A DNA stretch of 64,000 bases from Dysgonomonas sp. 25 (GCF_010501075.1 NZ_QVMN01000001.1:62001-126000), one strand, 5' to 3'; numbered from the stretch's first letter, positions 28,051-37,025 are shown. The notes: generated from the letters alone by a model not told the origin. Numbers and translations are program-made.

Positions 28051-28749
28051 ATGCTGATTAAGGGATTCCTGCTCACTGCTTTTCTGATAGCATTATTGAT
28101 TATGATGCTTGTTTCTTTGATACTGGCGATAGTCAAGCGGAAGAACAAATCATCACGTAACAAATGCCTTCTGGCGGCGGGAGCAATGTTCGTATTTTCG
28201 TTACTCACAGCCGGATACATCCTTTATAAGACAGTCTATACAATTAAGAATATCGAAAACGATGATGTCGTTGAGTTCTTCTCCGATGCTCTTTCTTCCA
28301 CTCATTCGATGAATTCCCTCCAAATGCGTAAGCTCGTAAATATGCAACCGCAGGGAGTAACCATCTCTGGCGAATATTATACCTATGCCGGATTCAGAGA
28401 CTATTACCGCATGCCGTTGATTTATCCTTATTCGTTGACGGCGATTGACGATTTGGAAGAAGCTGTCATAGAGGACGAAACGGGTGTGAAGGTCTTGATA
28501 GATTCCAATAAGAGCAAGCAGCTACTACATGGAATAACAGCATTTTCGTTTAACCGTGATGCGCTGTATGCTACTGTCTGTAGTCATTTCGATACGGATA
28601 CGACCTATGCGGTCATTCATTTCCATCCTTATAAGATAGAAAAGTTCACAGTGAAAGAAGATGCCTTGCGAGCCGCAGAGGAAGCCGGATTGGACAAAGA
28701 GCAACAGACGGTGAAGGACTACTACTATGCCTTCTCCAGATTTGACTGA
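28051..28749 (+). CDS. Membrane-anchored hypothetical protein
   Basis: A 232-residue protein with two N-terminal transmembrane helices (about residues 6-28 and 40-60) separated by a KRKNKSSRNK loop, then a soluble domain of about 165 residues, probably periplasmic or extracytoplasmic by topology. No motif was recognised. It starts 3 bases after lipA and may be part of the DPP-IV/lipA transcript. Function unknown. Confidence 0.6.
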   Translation: MLIKGFLLTAFLIALLIMMLVSLILAIVKRKNKSSRNKCLLAAGAMFVFSLLTAGYILYKTVYTIKNIENDDVVEFFSDALSSTHSMNSLQMRKLVNMQPQGVTISGEYYTYAGFRDYYRMPLIYPYSLTAIDDLEEAVIEDETGVKVLIDSNKSKQLLHGITAFSFNRDALYATVCSHFDTDTTYAVIHFHPYKIEKFTVKEDALRAAEEAGLDKEQQTVKDYYYAFSRFD

Positions 28750-28788
28750 TATATGAATATAAATATAAATAAGCTCAATTAGAATCGG

Positions 28789-29181
28789 ATGATAACAGCT
28801 TGGATAGGAGGGATATGTATGCTCCTTCTTGTACTCTTCCAGATATTGTTGACATTGGGCTTTCCATTAGGGGAGTACGCGATGGGTGGCAAATATAAAG
28901 CCTTTCCGCCCAAGATGCGTGTTTTCAGCGGGATAGCAGCGGTTATACTTACCTTTGCTGCTGTTTTAATTTTATCGTTAGGTGGAATCTTAGATTTGGA
29001 TGTAAGTGCACCTTTTTTCAGGTATGCCGCCTATGGCTTCGGAGGATACTTGTGCCTGAATACCATTATGAACCTGTTTTCATTCAGCAAGAAAGAGAAA
29101 TACACGATGACACCTCTGTCGGCTATTGTAGCTTTCTGCCTCATATACACCGCCTACCATTCCAATTCCTATTCCTATTGA
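28789..29181 (+). CDS. Small four-helix membrane protein
   Basis: A 130-residue protein with four hydrophobic segments (about 5-24, 44-64, 75-95 and 103-120) linked by short loops, resembling small uncharacterised integral membrane proteins. It is 39 bases downstream of the previous membrane protein and ends at a hairpin shared with pheT. Function unknown. Confidence 0.6.
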   Translation: MITAWIGGICMLLLVLFQILLTLGFPLGEYAMGGKYKAFPPKMRVFSGIAAVILTFAAVLILSLGGILDLDVSAPFFRYAAYGFGGYLCLNTIMNLFSFSKKEKYTMTPLSAIVAFCLIYTAYHSNSYSY

Positions 29182-29195
29182 GCCGGTCTAATAAG

Positions 29196-29230
29196 AAATC
29201 CCCCTCTATGGAAATAAAGGAGGATTTTAT
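29196..29230. terminator. Terminator hairpin between convergent genes
   Basis: AAATCCCCCT (29196-29205) pairs with AGGAGGATTT (29218-29227) with one mismatch, and is followed by T-rich bases. Confidence 0.65.
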
Positions 29231-29255
29231 CAGGTCAAAGTCAATCCTTTGTAAC

Positions 29256-31715
29256 TTATCTCAATTGCGCACCCAGCTCATTTTCCAATGAAGTCTGGAT
29301 TTTCTTCATAATAGCATCAATCTGCTTGTCATTCAGCGTTTTCTCTTCATCCTGCAAGATAAAGTTAACCGCATACGACTTCTTACCCTCCGGCAAATTC
29401 TTACCCTCGTAAACATCGAACAACTTAACTGACTTTAATAGCTTACGTTCCGATTTGAGTGCAATAGCCTCAATTTCCTCGAACAACACTTTCTTGTCGA
29501 GCAGCAAGGCTAAGTCACGGCTTACGGATGGGAATTTGGCTATCTCGCTGAATGTTATGCTGTGCTTCCTGATTTCTTTCATTACAGCATTCCAGTTAAG
29601 TTCGGCGAAATACACTTCGGCATTGATGTCCTGTGCTTTCAACTTCTTTTTGTTCACAATGCCCATTACACCCAATTCGCGGTTGCGTGTCGAGATGGTA
29701 ATGGCAGCGCTATATAACTCATTACTGAATTGCTTATAGGTATACTTATCCTGTGAAATACCCAGACGCGTCAGGACGTTTTCGACAAACGCTTTCAACT
29801 GATAGAACGACGATTTTTCGTCAGCAGCAGCCCAACTGTTTGTGACACTGTTGCCGCTCACCCAGATACCCAAGTGATATTCTTCGCTGTATTCGTTGAG
29901 TGTTTCACCTTCTACGCGTTTGCTCGCATCATAATGATAGCAGTTTCCGAATTCGTAGAAACGGATGTCCGTATTCTTGTGATTACGGTTACGGGCAATG
30001 CTTTCCAAACCGCCATATAGCAATGTCTGCCGCATAACACTCAAATCGGAGCTGAGCGGGTTAAGCAGCTTTACACAGTTAGCTATCGGATATACCTCCG
30101 ATTCGGCATAGTATGACTCTTTGGTGAGCGAGTTATTCATTATCTCGTTGAATCCGCATCCCGTCAATTGTTCCGAAATAAGATTCTGTAAATCATAGCT
30201 TTGGTCTGTCGATGTTTTGTACGAAAGATTGGAATGTACGCTTTCGCTTATCTCCACATTGTTGTAGCCATAGATACGCAAAATGTCTTCGATAACATCC
30301 ACATCTTTTTTCACATCCACCCGATAGGTAGGGACTGATAATGTGAGCGTATTTCCGGACTTACTAACAATCTCCACCTCAAGATTTTTGAGGATATTAT
30401 CTACTGTTTCCTGTCCGAGTGTTTTGCCTACCAGGCTATCAACTTTGTCGTAACTCAATTCGACAATAGCATTTTCGATTGGAGTAGGGTATACATCCTG
30501 TATATCGCCTGTGATTGTACCTCCTGCAACTTCCTGTATAAAGAGAGCCGTACGTTTCAGCACATATAGCGTATCATTGGGGTCTGCTCCTCGCTCGAAA
30601 CGGAACGAAGAATCGGTATTGATACCGTGTCGGCGTGCGGTTTTGCGTATCCATGTCGGGTTGAAATAGGCACACTCGAGGAAGACGTCCTTCGTCTCCT
30701 CCGTAACACCCGATTTCAGTCCGCCAAATACCCCTCCGATACACATCCCTTCGCGGTCGTTGCATATCATCAGGTCTTTGTCGCTCAAAGTACGTTCTAC
30801 TTCGTCCAGCGTGACAAACTTAGTCCCTCCGGGCAATGTCTTAACAATTATTTCTCCGCCTGTAATATATTGGGCATCAAAAGCATGAAGCGGATGGCCT
30901 AATTCGTGCAATACGTAGTTCGTAATGTCCACTACGTTGTTGATAGGGCGTAAGCCCACAACGGTCAGACGCTCTTTCAGCCATTCAGGGCTTTCTTTCA
31001 CCGATACGCCTTTGATTGTAAGGCCAGCATAACGTGGGCAAGCCTCTGTATTTTCTACTTTGACTTGGATATATCCGTCTTTGGCTTCAGTTTTGAAACT
31101 ATCTACACTTGGCTTTTTCAGCTCGATATTCTGTCCGTTCTGTTTCAGATAAGCAGCAAGATCACGCGCTACACCATAATGCGAAGCGGCATCCACGCGG
31201 TTAGGCGTGATGTCTACTTCCAATACATAATCGCTTTTGATGTTGTAGTATTCCTTTGCCGGAGTACCGACTTTAGCATCGGCAGGCAAAACGATAATGC
31301 CATCGTGACTTGTTCCGATGCCTATTTCGTCTTCGGCGCAGATCATCCCGAAAGACTCTTCGCCCCGTATCTTGGATTTCTTGATGGTGAACGATTCTTC
31401 TCCTTGGTAGAGTTTCGCTCCTACAGTGGCTACGATTACTTTCTGTCTGGCAGCTACATTCGCAGCTCCGCAGACGATTTGTACGGGTTCGCCGTCACCC
31501 AGATTGACCGTAGTGATATGCAAATGATCCGAATTAGGATGGTCGACACAAGTAAGCACTTCGCCGACTACCAAGCCTTCGAGACCGCCTTTGATAGCTT
31601 CTACCTCTTCTACTGTTCCCGTTTCGAGCCCGATTGAAGTCAAAGCTGCAGCCAGCTCTGCCGGGGTGAAGTCAAAATTAACGTAATCCTTTAGCCAATT
31701 GTAAGATACATTCAT
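29256..31715 (-). CDS. pheT: Phenylalanyl-tRNA synthetase beta subunit
   Basis: An 819-residue protein with the full PheT domain order: N-terminal segment MNVSYNWLKDYVNFDFTP, the EMAP/tRNA-binding OB domain (about 40-155), B3/B4 editing domain with GHPLHAFDAQYI near 275, B5 domain (about 405-480), the class II-like B6/B7 core, and the C-terminal ferredoxin-fold anticodon-binding domain (about 727-819). It forms the alpha2-beta2 enzyme with PheS, which is not in this window. The gene lies downstream of the tRNA pair but behind their terminator. Confidence 0.97.
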   Translation of the reverse strand: MNVSYNWLKDYVNFDFTPAELAAALTSIGLETGTVEEVEAIKGGLEGLVVGEVLTCVDHPNSDHLHITTVNLGDGEPVQIVCGAANVAARQKVIVATVGAKLYQGEESFTIKKSKIRGEESFGMICAEDEIGIGTSHDGIIVLPADAKVGTPAKEYYNIKSDYVLEVDITPNRVDAASHYGVARDLAAYLKQNGQNIELKKPSVDSFKTEAKDGYIQVKVENTEACPRYAGLTIKGVSVKESPEWLKERLTVVGLRPINNVVDITNYVLHELGHPLHAFDAQYITGGEIIVKTLPGGTKFVTLDEVERTLSDKDLMICNDREGMCIGGVFGGLKSGVTEETKDVFLECAYFNPTWIRKTARRHGINTDSSFRFERGADPNDTLYVLKRTALFIQEVAGGTITGDIQDVYPTPIENAIVELSYDKVDSLVGKTLGQETVDNILKNLEVEIVSKSGNTLTLSVPTYRVDVKKDVDVIEDILRIYGYNNVEISESVHSNLSYKTSTDQSYDLQNLISEQLTGCGFNEIMNNSLTKESYYAESEVYPIANCVKLLNPLSSDLSVMRQTLLYGGLESIARNRNHKNTDIRFYEFGNCYHYDASKRVEGETLNEYSEEYHLGIWVSGNSVTNSWAAADEKSSFYQLKAFVENVLTRLGISQDKYTYKQFSNELYSAAITISTRNRELGVMGIVNKKKLKAQDINAEVYFAELNWNAVMKEIRKHSITFSEIAKFPSVSRDLALLLDKKVLFEEIEAIALKSERKLLKSVKLFDVYEGKNLPEGKKSYAVNFILQDEEKTLNDKQIDAIMKKIQTSLENELGAQLR

Positions 31716-31734
31716 TGCGTTATACTATTTAAAT

Positions 31735-31770
31735 TCAAAAAAAGCGACTACCTTTTGATTGTAGTCGCTT
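31735..31770 (-). terminator. Rho-independent terminator of the tRNA pair
   Basis: Read on the minus strand, AAGCGACTAC and GTAGTCGCTT form a 10-bp stem followed by a run of seven T. It ends the Gly-Leu tRNA transcript before pheT. Confidence 0.9.
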
Positions 31771-31784
31771 GATTTTCAGTTTAG

Positions 31785-31867
31785 TACTCGGAGCGGGACT
31801 TGAACCCGCACAACCTAATGGTCACAAGATTTTAAGTCTTGCGTGTCTACCATTCCACCATCCGAGC
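31785..31867 (-). tRNA. tRNA-Leu (anticodon TAA)
   Basis: An 83-nt class II-type cloverleaf. The acceptor arms GCTCGGA and TCCGAGT pair, the anticodon loop is CTTAAAA, and the T-arm contains GTTCAAGTC. The variable arm is short for a leucine tRNA. CCA is not encoded. The gene lies 10 bases after tRNA-Gly on the same strand. Confidence 0.95.
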
Positions 31868-31877
31868 AGCCTAAGTG

Positions 31878-31950
<73 letters not shown>

Positions 31951-32060
31951 ATTATTTACTTACACTGTCAAGGAAAACTACTGCAACACCTTGCTTTTCC
32001 CGTTAAGCGACTGCAAATGTAAAAATGTTTTTGCTTATTACAAAAGATATTGGTCAAAAT

Positions 32061-32600
32061 TTAATTCCGAATGTAAAATTCATTATTCGCAGAAGTAAAT
32101 ACTCTATAAAGTTGGAGCTTCTTTCCTTTTGTTGTGGCCGGTCCGCTCATTGCTTTGCCGTCCTCGTAGAGATTGAATACCGAATTACATTTCGGGCATT
32201 TCGCTCTATAGTCGTTTGTTGGTACCACGCGTGTCTCTACCTGTTGCTCGTAGGAGCAACAAAGGTCGTAAGCAACTAAACCACTGCTGCTTGTCTGTAT
32301 CCCTGTGTTGAAAATCAATACACCCGAGTAGCCATAGTACTCGTTTGCCCCTCCTGCCCGTGGTGTACCATAAACTTTAGCTATTGTTACGCCGTTGAGC
32401 GATTGATTATATTCGAACATTTTATTTTTGGGAATATAGATACCTACATTTCCGGGACTGTTCAGATGGTTGTCTGTCGTAGACAGATTGATTCTGAAGC
32501 TGACAGGCGTTGCGGGTATAACGTAGTCGGGATCGTTGTCACTACACGACGGGATGAGTATTCCGGCTAATAGTAATATGATATAAATCGATTTTTTCAT
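32061..32600 (-). CDS. Rieske-fold-like lipoprotein
   Basis: A 179-residue lipoprotein (lipobox near PSC, Cys19). The C-terminal half (about residues 105-165) has the Rieske outline: a first cluster loop AYDLCCSYE, a second loop CPKCNSVFNLYEDGKAMSGPA, and closing strands. The classical CxH and CxxH ligands are replaced (Cys-Cys-Ser-Tyr and CxxC), so a normal 2Fe-2S cluster is doubtful and a zinc or other metal site is possible. Similar lipoproteins occur widely in Bacteroidota without known role. It is monocistronic, upstream of a long repeat-filled spacer. Confidence 0.6.
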   Translation of the reverse strand: MKKSIYIILLLAGILIPSCSDNDPDYVIPATPVSFRINLSTTDNHLNSPGNVGIYIPKNKMFEYNQSLNGVTIAKVYGTPRAGGANEYYGYSGVLIFNTGIQTSSSGLVAYDLCCSYEQQVETRVVPTNDYRAKCPKCNSVFNLYEDGKAMSGPATTKGKKLQLYRVFTSANNEFYIRN

Positions 32601-32833
32601 TTCTTGGTTATTCTTCCTTTATTTAAACGTTTTATCGGGCATTTTATTACTTATGTGCATTGACTTTTATACTCCCCCTAAAAGTACACAAATGTGTCGC
32701 TTTTTTGTATTACTTTTAGTTACCTTTTTTAACGTATTTTTGAGTTTATTTGTCTGGTTATCAGTGTGTCGTGTTTTGAAAACCGGTACAAGTAAACGAC
32801 GTTTTCTTGTCAAGTTACTTTTAGCTCTTCCAA

Positions 32834-32849
32834 CCTCCCTAAGGGGAGG
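32834..32849. repeat. Hairpin CCTCCCTAAGGGGAGG
   Basis: A 6-bp stem (CCTCCC/GGGAGG) with a 4-base loop, followed by CTTTTTT. A second near-identical palindrome lies at 32995. Confidence 0.6.
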
Positions 32850-32856
32850 CTTTTTT

Positions 32857-32884
32857 GTCATACCGAAGTTTTCTGAGGTATCTC
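32857..32884. repeat. REP-like extragenic repeat, copy 1
   Basis: The unit begins GTCATACCGA and ends GAGGTATCTC, with inverted ATACC/GGTAT ends, and occurs in three variants in this spacer. Confidence 0.5.
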
Positions 32885-32925
32885 TTTCGTACTTTAGACC
32901 AGAGACTTCTCACGTTCATTCGAAG

Positions 32926-32983
32926 TGACAGAAAAAGTAACATATCTCTACTCATTTTCGACGTTTTTTATCGAGTTACTTTT
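32926..32983. repeat. 58-bp direct repeat, copy 1
   Basis: A perfect 58-bp match to 33254-33311. It begins TGACAGAAAAAGTAAC and ends ATCGAGTTACTTTT. Both copies follow a REP-like unit. Confidence 0.8.
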
Positions 32984-32994
32984 AGCCCCTCCAA

Positions 32995-33011
32995 CCTCCC
33001 CTAAGGGGAGG
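32995..33011. repeat. Hairpin CCTCCCCTAAGGGGAGG
   Basis: A 7-bp perfect stem with a TAA loop. It is a second copy of the hairpin at 32834. Confidence 0.6.
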
Positions 33012-33024
33012 CTTATTCGTCCCT

Positions 33025-33052
33025 GTCATGCTGAACGAAGTGAAGCATCTCA
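33025..33052. repeat. REP-like extragenic repeat, copy 2
   Basis: It begins GTCATGCTGAACGAAG and ends GAAGCATCTC, with ATGCT/AGCAT inverted ends. This motif style is familiar from dispersed extragenic repeats in Bacteroidota. Confidence 0.55.
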
Positions 33053-33205
33053 CCTCGCAATTGGGAAAAGACTTCTCACATTCGTTCGAAGTGACAAAAA
33101 AGTAACAATTGTATACTTATTTCTTGTAAACTCGTAACTAATAAACTCGTCTACTTGTTTACCTGTCAACTTAATAATTACTTAACCACGAAGGGCACTA
33201 CGCTT

Positions 33206-33233
33206 GTCATACCGAGTGAATACGAGGTATCTC
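33206..33233. repeat. REP-like extragenic repeat, copy 3
   Basis: It begins GTCATACCGAGTG and ends GAGGTATCTC. It is closest to copy 1. Confidence 0.55.
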
Positions 33234-33253
33234 AATTCATTATTGAGAAAGCT

Positions 33254-33311
33254 TGACAGAAAAAGTAACATATCTCTACTCATTTTCGACGTTTTTTATC
33301 GAGTTACTTTT
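33254..33311. repeat. 58-bp direct repeat, copy 2
   Basis: It is identical to 32926-32983. The whole gap 32601-33397 (about 800 bases) holds only such repeats; I see no credible gene there. Confidence 0.8.
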
Positions 33312-33397
33312 TCTTGTAACTTGTAACTGCCCATAGGGCGAAGTACCTTGTAACTTTTCAAATAAATATTGATAAACATGCAACTATCCTATAACGA

Positions 33398-34342
33398 TTA
33401 ATTCACATTTTTCAGCGATTGCTTTATAGCTTCCAGATTTCGTTTCAATCCCTCGTATTTTGCCCGCTTAACTGCTGAACCCTTGAAAATAGTACGATAT
33501 TCCTCCACCGAAAGGCTTTCGAGCTTTTCAGTAGATAAAGACAGAAAAGCATCCGACGGTTCAAACTCCGCAACGGTGTGGGGTAGGGCGAACCTGTTCC
33601 ACGGACAGGCCTGCTGGCATATATCGCAGCCATATAGCCGGTTTTGCAGGTTAGGAATAATAGAACGGCTGATACTCCCTTTATTTTCAATCGTTTGATA
33701 CGAAATGCATTTATTGGAATCTACCACATAAGGCGAAACAATAGCCTGTGTCGGGCAACTTTCGATGCATCTGTTGCAATTGCCACACGATATACCCAAC
33801 GGCTCGTCATACGCCAATTCGATATTCAACAACAGTTCGCCTAAGAAGAAATAAGAACCCTTGTGCGGAATAATTAATAGAGAGTTTTTACCGATAAAAC
33901 CTATCCCCGCTTTAGCTGCCCAATAACGCTCGAGGAGAGGTGCCGTGTCGCAGAACATACGTCCTTCGAGGTTCGGGATAAATACTTTTATCTTGTCGAA
34001 AAGTTCCTGCATGTTGGCTTTCATCACATCGTGATAATCCTTGCCGTAAGCATAATAAGCAAACTGAGGATGCTCCGACGGTTGTTTGCGGGCGGGATAA
34101 TAATTGATCGCAAGGCATACAACCGATTTTGTACCCTCTACCAACTTGGCCGGGTTGCAGCGCTTTTCCCAATGGTTCTCCATATAATGCATATCCGCCT
34201 GATATGATTCGTCTAACCATTTTTTTAGGTAGCTTTTTGTTGCAGAATCGACTTCTCCGGCAGAACATATTCCGCAGGCATCGAATCCGATTTCCGCTGC
34301 TAAATCTTTTATTTTTTGCGATATTTCTCTCTTATCCGGCAT
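33398..34342 (-). CDS. queG: Epoxyqueuosine reductase
   Basis: A 314-residue protein starting at the ATG at 34342; an upstream TTG would add six residues. It carries the QueG pattern: an N-terminal cobalamin-binding domain with DTAPLLERYWAAKAGIGFIGKNSLLI, and two 4Fe-4S motifs, CGNCNRCIESCP (near residue 190) and CDICQQACPWN (near 240). It reduces epoxyqueuosine to queuosine at the wobble position of tRNAs using B12. It runs divergently from dnaB across a 157-base spacer. Confidence 0.95.
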   Translation of the reverse strand: MPDKREISQKIKDLAAEIGFDACGICSAGEVDSATKSYLKKWLDESYQADMHYMENHWEKRCNPAKLVEGTKSVVCLAINYYPARKQPSEHPQFAYYAYGKDYHDVMKANMQELFDKIKVFIPNLEGRMFCDTAPLLERYWAAKAGIGFIGKNSLLIIPHKGSYFFLGELLLNIELAYDEPLGISCGNCNRCIESCPTQAIVSPYVVDSNKCISYQTIENKGSISRSIIPNLQNRLYGCDICQQACPWNRFALPHTVAEFEPSDAFLSLSTEKLESLSVEEYRTIFKGSAVKRAKYEGLKRNLEAIKQSLKNVN

Positions 34343-34453
34343 GCTGAATAGGCGAATCAATAGGAAACAAAAGTATGCTATTTTACCAGATTACCCAAAT
34401 CCCTTGTTAATACAATGTTTAAAACTAAAGCCCAAACCGAAACTTATTTGCAT

Positions 34454-34461
34454 TATCTTTG
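34454..34461 (+). promoter_or_regulatory. Bacteroidota -7 promoter box (TATCTTTG)
   Basis: It matches TAnnTTTG 38 bases before the dnaB start. Confidence 0.5.
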
Positions 34462-34499
34462 CCTAACTTTATAAAGAATTATAATAAGGATTTACAAGA

Positions 34500-36020
34500 A
34501 TGGCCGAAAATAACAGTCAGAACAAGCGAAGAACTAAACCGAAAGAAGCAACTCCCATTATAAGTGACATCGGTAAAATGCAGCCTCAGGTGCGCGATCT
34601 CGAGAGTGCAGTGTTAGGAGCCCTCATGCTCGAGAAGGATGCGTATTCGCTCGTCAGTGATATTCTGAAGCCTGAAAGTTTTTACGACAATGCCCATCAG
34701 ACAATCTATCGGGCTATTGTTAGTTTGGCTTTGCGCCAGGCTCCGGTGGATATGCTCACTGTGATGGAGGAGCTCAAGAAAGAGGGAGAACTGGAGAAGG
34801 TTGGAGGTGCGACATATATTGCCGAGCTTACGGATAAGGTGGCTTCGGCAGCGCATATCGAATTTCACGCGCGTATTATTGCCCAGAAATATCTTGCCCG
34901 CGAATTGATTTCTTTTTCGTCGGGGATAACCTCTAAAGCATTTGACGAAACAACAGACGTCGACGATTTGATGCAGGAGGCTGAAAGTAAGTTGTTCGAA
35001 ATTTCGCAACGGAATGTAAAAAAGGATGTTACGCAGATTAACCCTGTCATAAAAGAGGCGCTCAACTTACTCGAAATTGCGGCTAACCGCCCCGAAGGGT
35101 TAAGTGGCTTGCAGACCGGCTTTACAGACTTGGATAAGATAACGTCGGGTTGGCAGAATTCCGACCTGATTATTATCGCTGCCCGTCCGGCCATGGGTAA
35201 GACGGCTTTCGTCCTCTCTATGGCGAAGAATATGGCTGTCTCGTTCAACTATCCCATCGCTTTGTTCTCGTTGGAGATGTCGAATGTGCAGTTAGTCAAT
35301 CGTTTGATAGTGAATACTTGCGAGATTCCGGGAGAGAAAATCAAAAACGGACAGCTTGCCCCGTATGAGTGGGAGCAGCTGGACTTCAAAATAAAGGAAT
35401 TGTACGATGCGCCGCTTTTCATTGACGATACGCCGAGTCTCTCGGTCTTCGAACTCCGTACAAAAGCACGTCGATTGGTGCGCGAGCATGGCGTGAGGAT
35501 GATTATAATCGACTATTTGCAGTTGATGAATGCCAGTGGTATGAATTTTGGTAGCCGCGAGCAGGAGGTAAGTACCATATCCCGCTCGTTGAAAGGATTG
35601 GCAAAGGAGTTGAACATTCCGATTATTGCCCTTTCGCAGTTGAATCGTGGGGTAGAAGCCCGTACAGGAAACGAAGGTAAGCGTCCTCAACTTTCCGACC
35701 TCCGTGAGTCGGGTGCTATCGAGCAGGATGCCGATATGGTGTGCTTTATTCACCGGCCGGAATATTACAAGATATTCGAGGACGAAAAAGGTAACTCCTT
35801 GATTGGTCTTGCCGAAATTATTATCGCCAAGCACCGTAATGGTGCTACGGGGGATGTGCAGTTACGATTCAAGAATGAATTTGCCCGCTTCCAGAATAAA
35901 GAAGACGATTTCGGGATGGGTGGACAGTTTACATCCAGTATTAGCAGTATCTCTCCTAATGCCGATTTTCAGATTGTTCCTAATCAGCAGGGAGGCGGAA
36001 ACAGCGAAGTTCCTTTCTAA
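34500..36020 (+). CDS. dnaB: Replicative DNA helicase DnaB
   Basis: A 506-residue protein with the DnaB N-terminal helical domain (about 20-130, starting PQVRDLESAVLGALM), a linker, and the RecA-type ATPase domain: Walker A ARPAMGKTAF near residue 227, Walker B IIIDYLQLM near 336, and the LSQLNRG and arginine-finger region LRESGAIEQDADMV near 400. It unwinds DNA at the replication fork as a hexamer. It is immediately upstream of ssrA, whose promoter lies 28 bases past its stop. There is no intein. Confidence 0.97.
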   Translation: MAENNSQNKRRTKPKEATPIISDIGKMQPQVRDLESAVLGALMLEKDAYSLVSDILKPESFYDNAHQTIYRAIVSLALRQAPVDMLTVMEELKKEGELEKVGGATYIAELTDKVASAAHIEFHARIIAQKYLARELISFSSGITSKAFDETTDVDDLMQEAESKLFEISQRNVKKDVTQINPVIKEALNLLEIAANRPEGLSGLQTGFTDLDKITSGWQNSDLIIIAARPAMGKTAFVLSMAKNMAVSFNYPIALFSLEMSNVQLVNRLIVNTCEIPGEKIKNGQLAPYEWEQLDFKIKELYDAPLFIDDTPSLSVFELRTKARRLVREHGVRMIIIDYLQLMNASGMNFGSREQEVSTISRSLKGLAKELNIPIIALSQLNRGVEARTGNEGKRPQLSDLRESGAIEQDADMVCFIHRPEYYKIFEDEKGNSLIGLAEIIIAKHRNGATGDVQLRFKNEFARFQNKEDDFGMGGQFTSSISSISPNADFQIVPNQQGGGNSEVPF

Positions 36021-36048
36021 ATTTACGTGTTTTTCTTATAAAATTGCT

Positions 36049-36056
36049 ATCTTTGT
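36049..36056 (+). promoter_or_regulatory. ssrA promoter -7 box (TATCTTTG)
   Basis: It matches TAnnTTTG 20 bases upstream of the mature tmRNA 5' end, leaving a short leader for RNase P removal. Confidence 0.55.
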
Positions 36057-36075
36057 ATCTTAGACGAACACTTTT

Positions 36076-36469
36076 GGGGTTGACTGGTTTTGACAGCGAG
36101 ATGAAGTGATTTGTAAGCATGCAGTGCGTAGTCGGCTGGCACTATAATCTCAGACGTCAAAATTTTAACTGGCGAAAATAATTACGCTCTTGCTGCTTAA
36201 TCGAATTATAGTAGATATAGCTTAATCCGTGTCAAGGACATGGACAAGACATCACTCGGAAGCTGTGGCTTCGAAGCGTACCGGTTCAGTGGTGTAGGTA
36301 AATCGGAGATAGGATAGGGGATGCTTCGGCTTCTATCTGAAATAAAGAAGCTAAGGTTCAGGTTGGTGGCTTCGGTCTTGCCTGTTCCCGACAACCAAAG
36401 GCGAAGATAAGCATGTAGAAAGCAGGTTAGTTCCTTGTTTGGACGAGGGTTCGAATCCCTCCAGCTCCA
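36076..36469 (+). ncRNA. ssrA: tmRNA (transfer-messenger RNA)
   Basis: About 394 nt. The 5' end GGGGTTGACTGGTTTTGACAG pairs with the 3' CAGCTCC to form a 7-bp acceptor stem with a G-U pair, and the T-arm carries GGTTCGAATCC. The tag reading frame (36171-36200) encodes GENNYALAA then stop, the usual Bacteroidales form. It rescues stalled ribosomes. Its last 14 nt are part of the 80-bp segment repeated at 45910, so the island integration site lies at this 3' end. The gene itself is intact. Confidence 0.97.
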
Positions 36470-36535
36470 CTGATAGAAAAAGAAAAATGTAGATTATCCC
36501 TGTAAATTAGACGTTTACAGGGATTTTTGTTTTTA
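36456..36535 (+). repeat. Attachment-site repeat att1 (ssrA 3' end)
   Basis: An 80-bp segment starting TCCCTCCAGCTCCACTGATA, comprising the last 14 nt of tmRNA plus its terminator, identical to 45910-45989. It marks the junction between chromosome and island 1. Confidence 0.85.
36496..36530 (+). terminator. ssrA rho-independent terminator
   Basis: ATCCCTGTAAA (36496-36506) and TTTACAGGGAT (36514-36524) form an 11-bp stem with TTTTTG after it. The same hairpin is carried in att2, and a variant in att3. Confidence 0.9.
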
Positions 36536-36576
36536 AGCCGGTGGTTAAAAATAGCGATTTCTACCCATTTTTACGT

Positions 36577-36630
36577 GCAAAATCGCTGACAGTTTATTTT
36601 CGAATCTTTTGTCAGCGATTTGTCAGCGAT
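36577..36630. promoter_or_regulatory. Putative integrase arm-type site cluster
   Basis: The 16-mer GCAAAATCGCTGACAG (36577-36592) recurs exactly at 45836-45851, just inside the other island end. Two tandem GTCAGCGAT copies lie in inverse orientation at 36611-36619 and 36622-36630. The layout suits arm-binding sites for the integrase. Confidence 0.45.
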
Positions 36631-36734
36631 AAATGATGTATTTTATTGTAAATCACAGAAATAGAATCCCATTGTTTGGATGTATTTGCTTCTTGTTCGT
36701 ACTTTTATTATTAACAATTTAACTGTTTTAAAGT

Positions 36735-36923
36735 ATGAAAAGAACATTTAAAATTTTGTTTTTTGTGAAAAGGAGTAGAGTTACAAAAAATGGAGAAGTA
36801 CCTGTACAATTAAAGGTAACGGTTAACAAAGTACGAATCGAGGTCTCCATTAACTTGACAGTTAATCCTGATGTTTGGAACTCTTCCACAGAAAAAGCTA
36901 TTGGCAAAGACCGTAAATCTATT
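36735..36923 (+). pseudogene. Tyrosine integrase, N-terminal fragment
   Basis: The first 63 codons encode the arm-binding domain of a Bacteroidota-type tyrosine recombinase: FKILFFVKRSRVTKNGEVPV, then strands up to NPDVWNSSTEKAIGKDRKS. The frame then runs into the IS66-type element at 36924 and stops soon after. Neither the core-binding nor the catalytic (RHRY) domain is found anywhere in the window, so a deletion accompanied or followed the insertion. Its position next to ssrA, reading away from it, identifies it as the island 1 integrase. Confidence 0.8.
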
Positions 36924-37025
36924 GTAAGCATTCGGTCTCGGTCATCTTTTACAAGATTTATATAGGTTTTACCTTTGCATAGGTGAGAGTTAACGGTAAT
37001 TTAACGAGCAATCAGTTTATGCAAA
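36924..37025 (+). repeat. Left terminal inverted repeat of the IS66-type element
   Basis: 102 bp, exact reverse complement of 40108-40209. The start codon of the first gene (37019) lies inside it. Confidence 0.9.

Noticed and set aside
32653-33137. Open frames in the repeat-filled spacer before queG
   Set aside because: They run through REP-like units and hairpins, lack domains and have no ribosome-binding context.
35292-35834. 180-codon open frame antisense to dnaB
   Set aside because: It lies entirely inside a highly conserved gene and shows no recognisable protein pattern.
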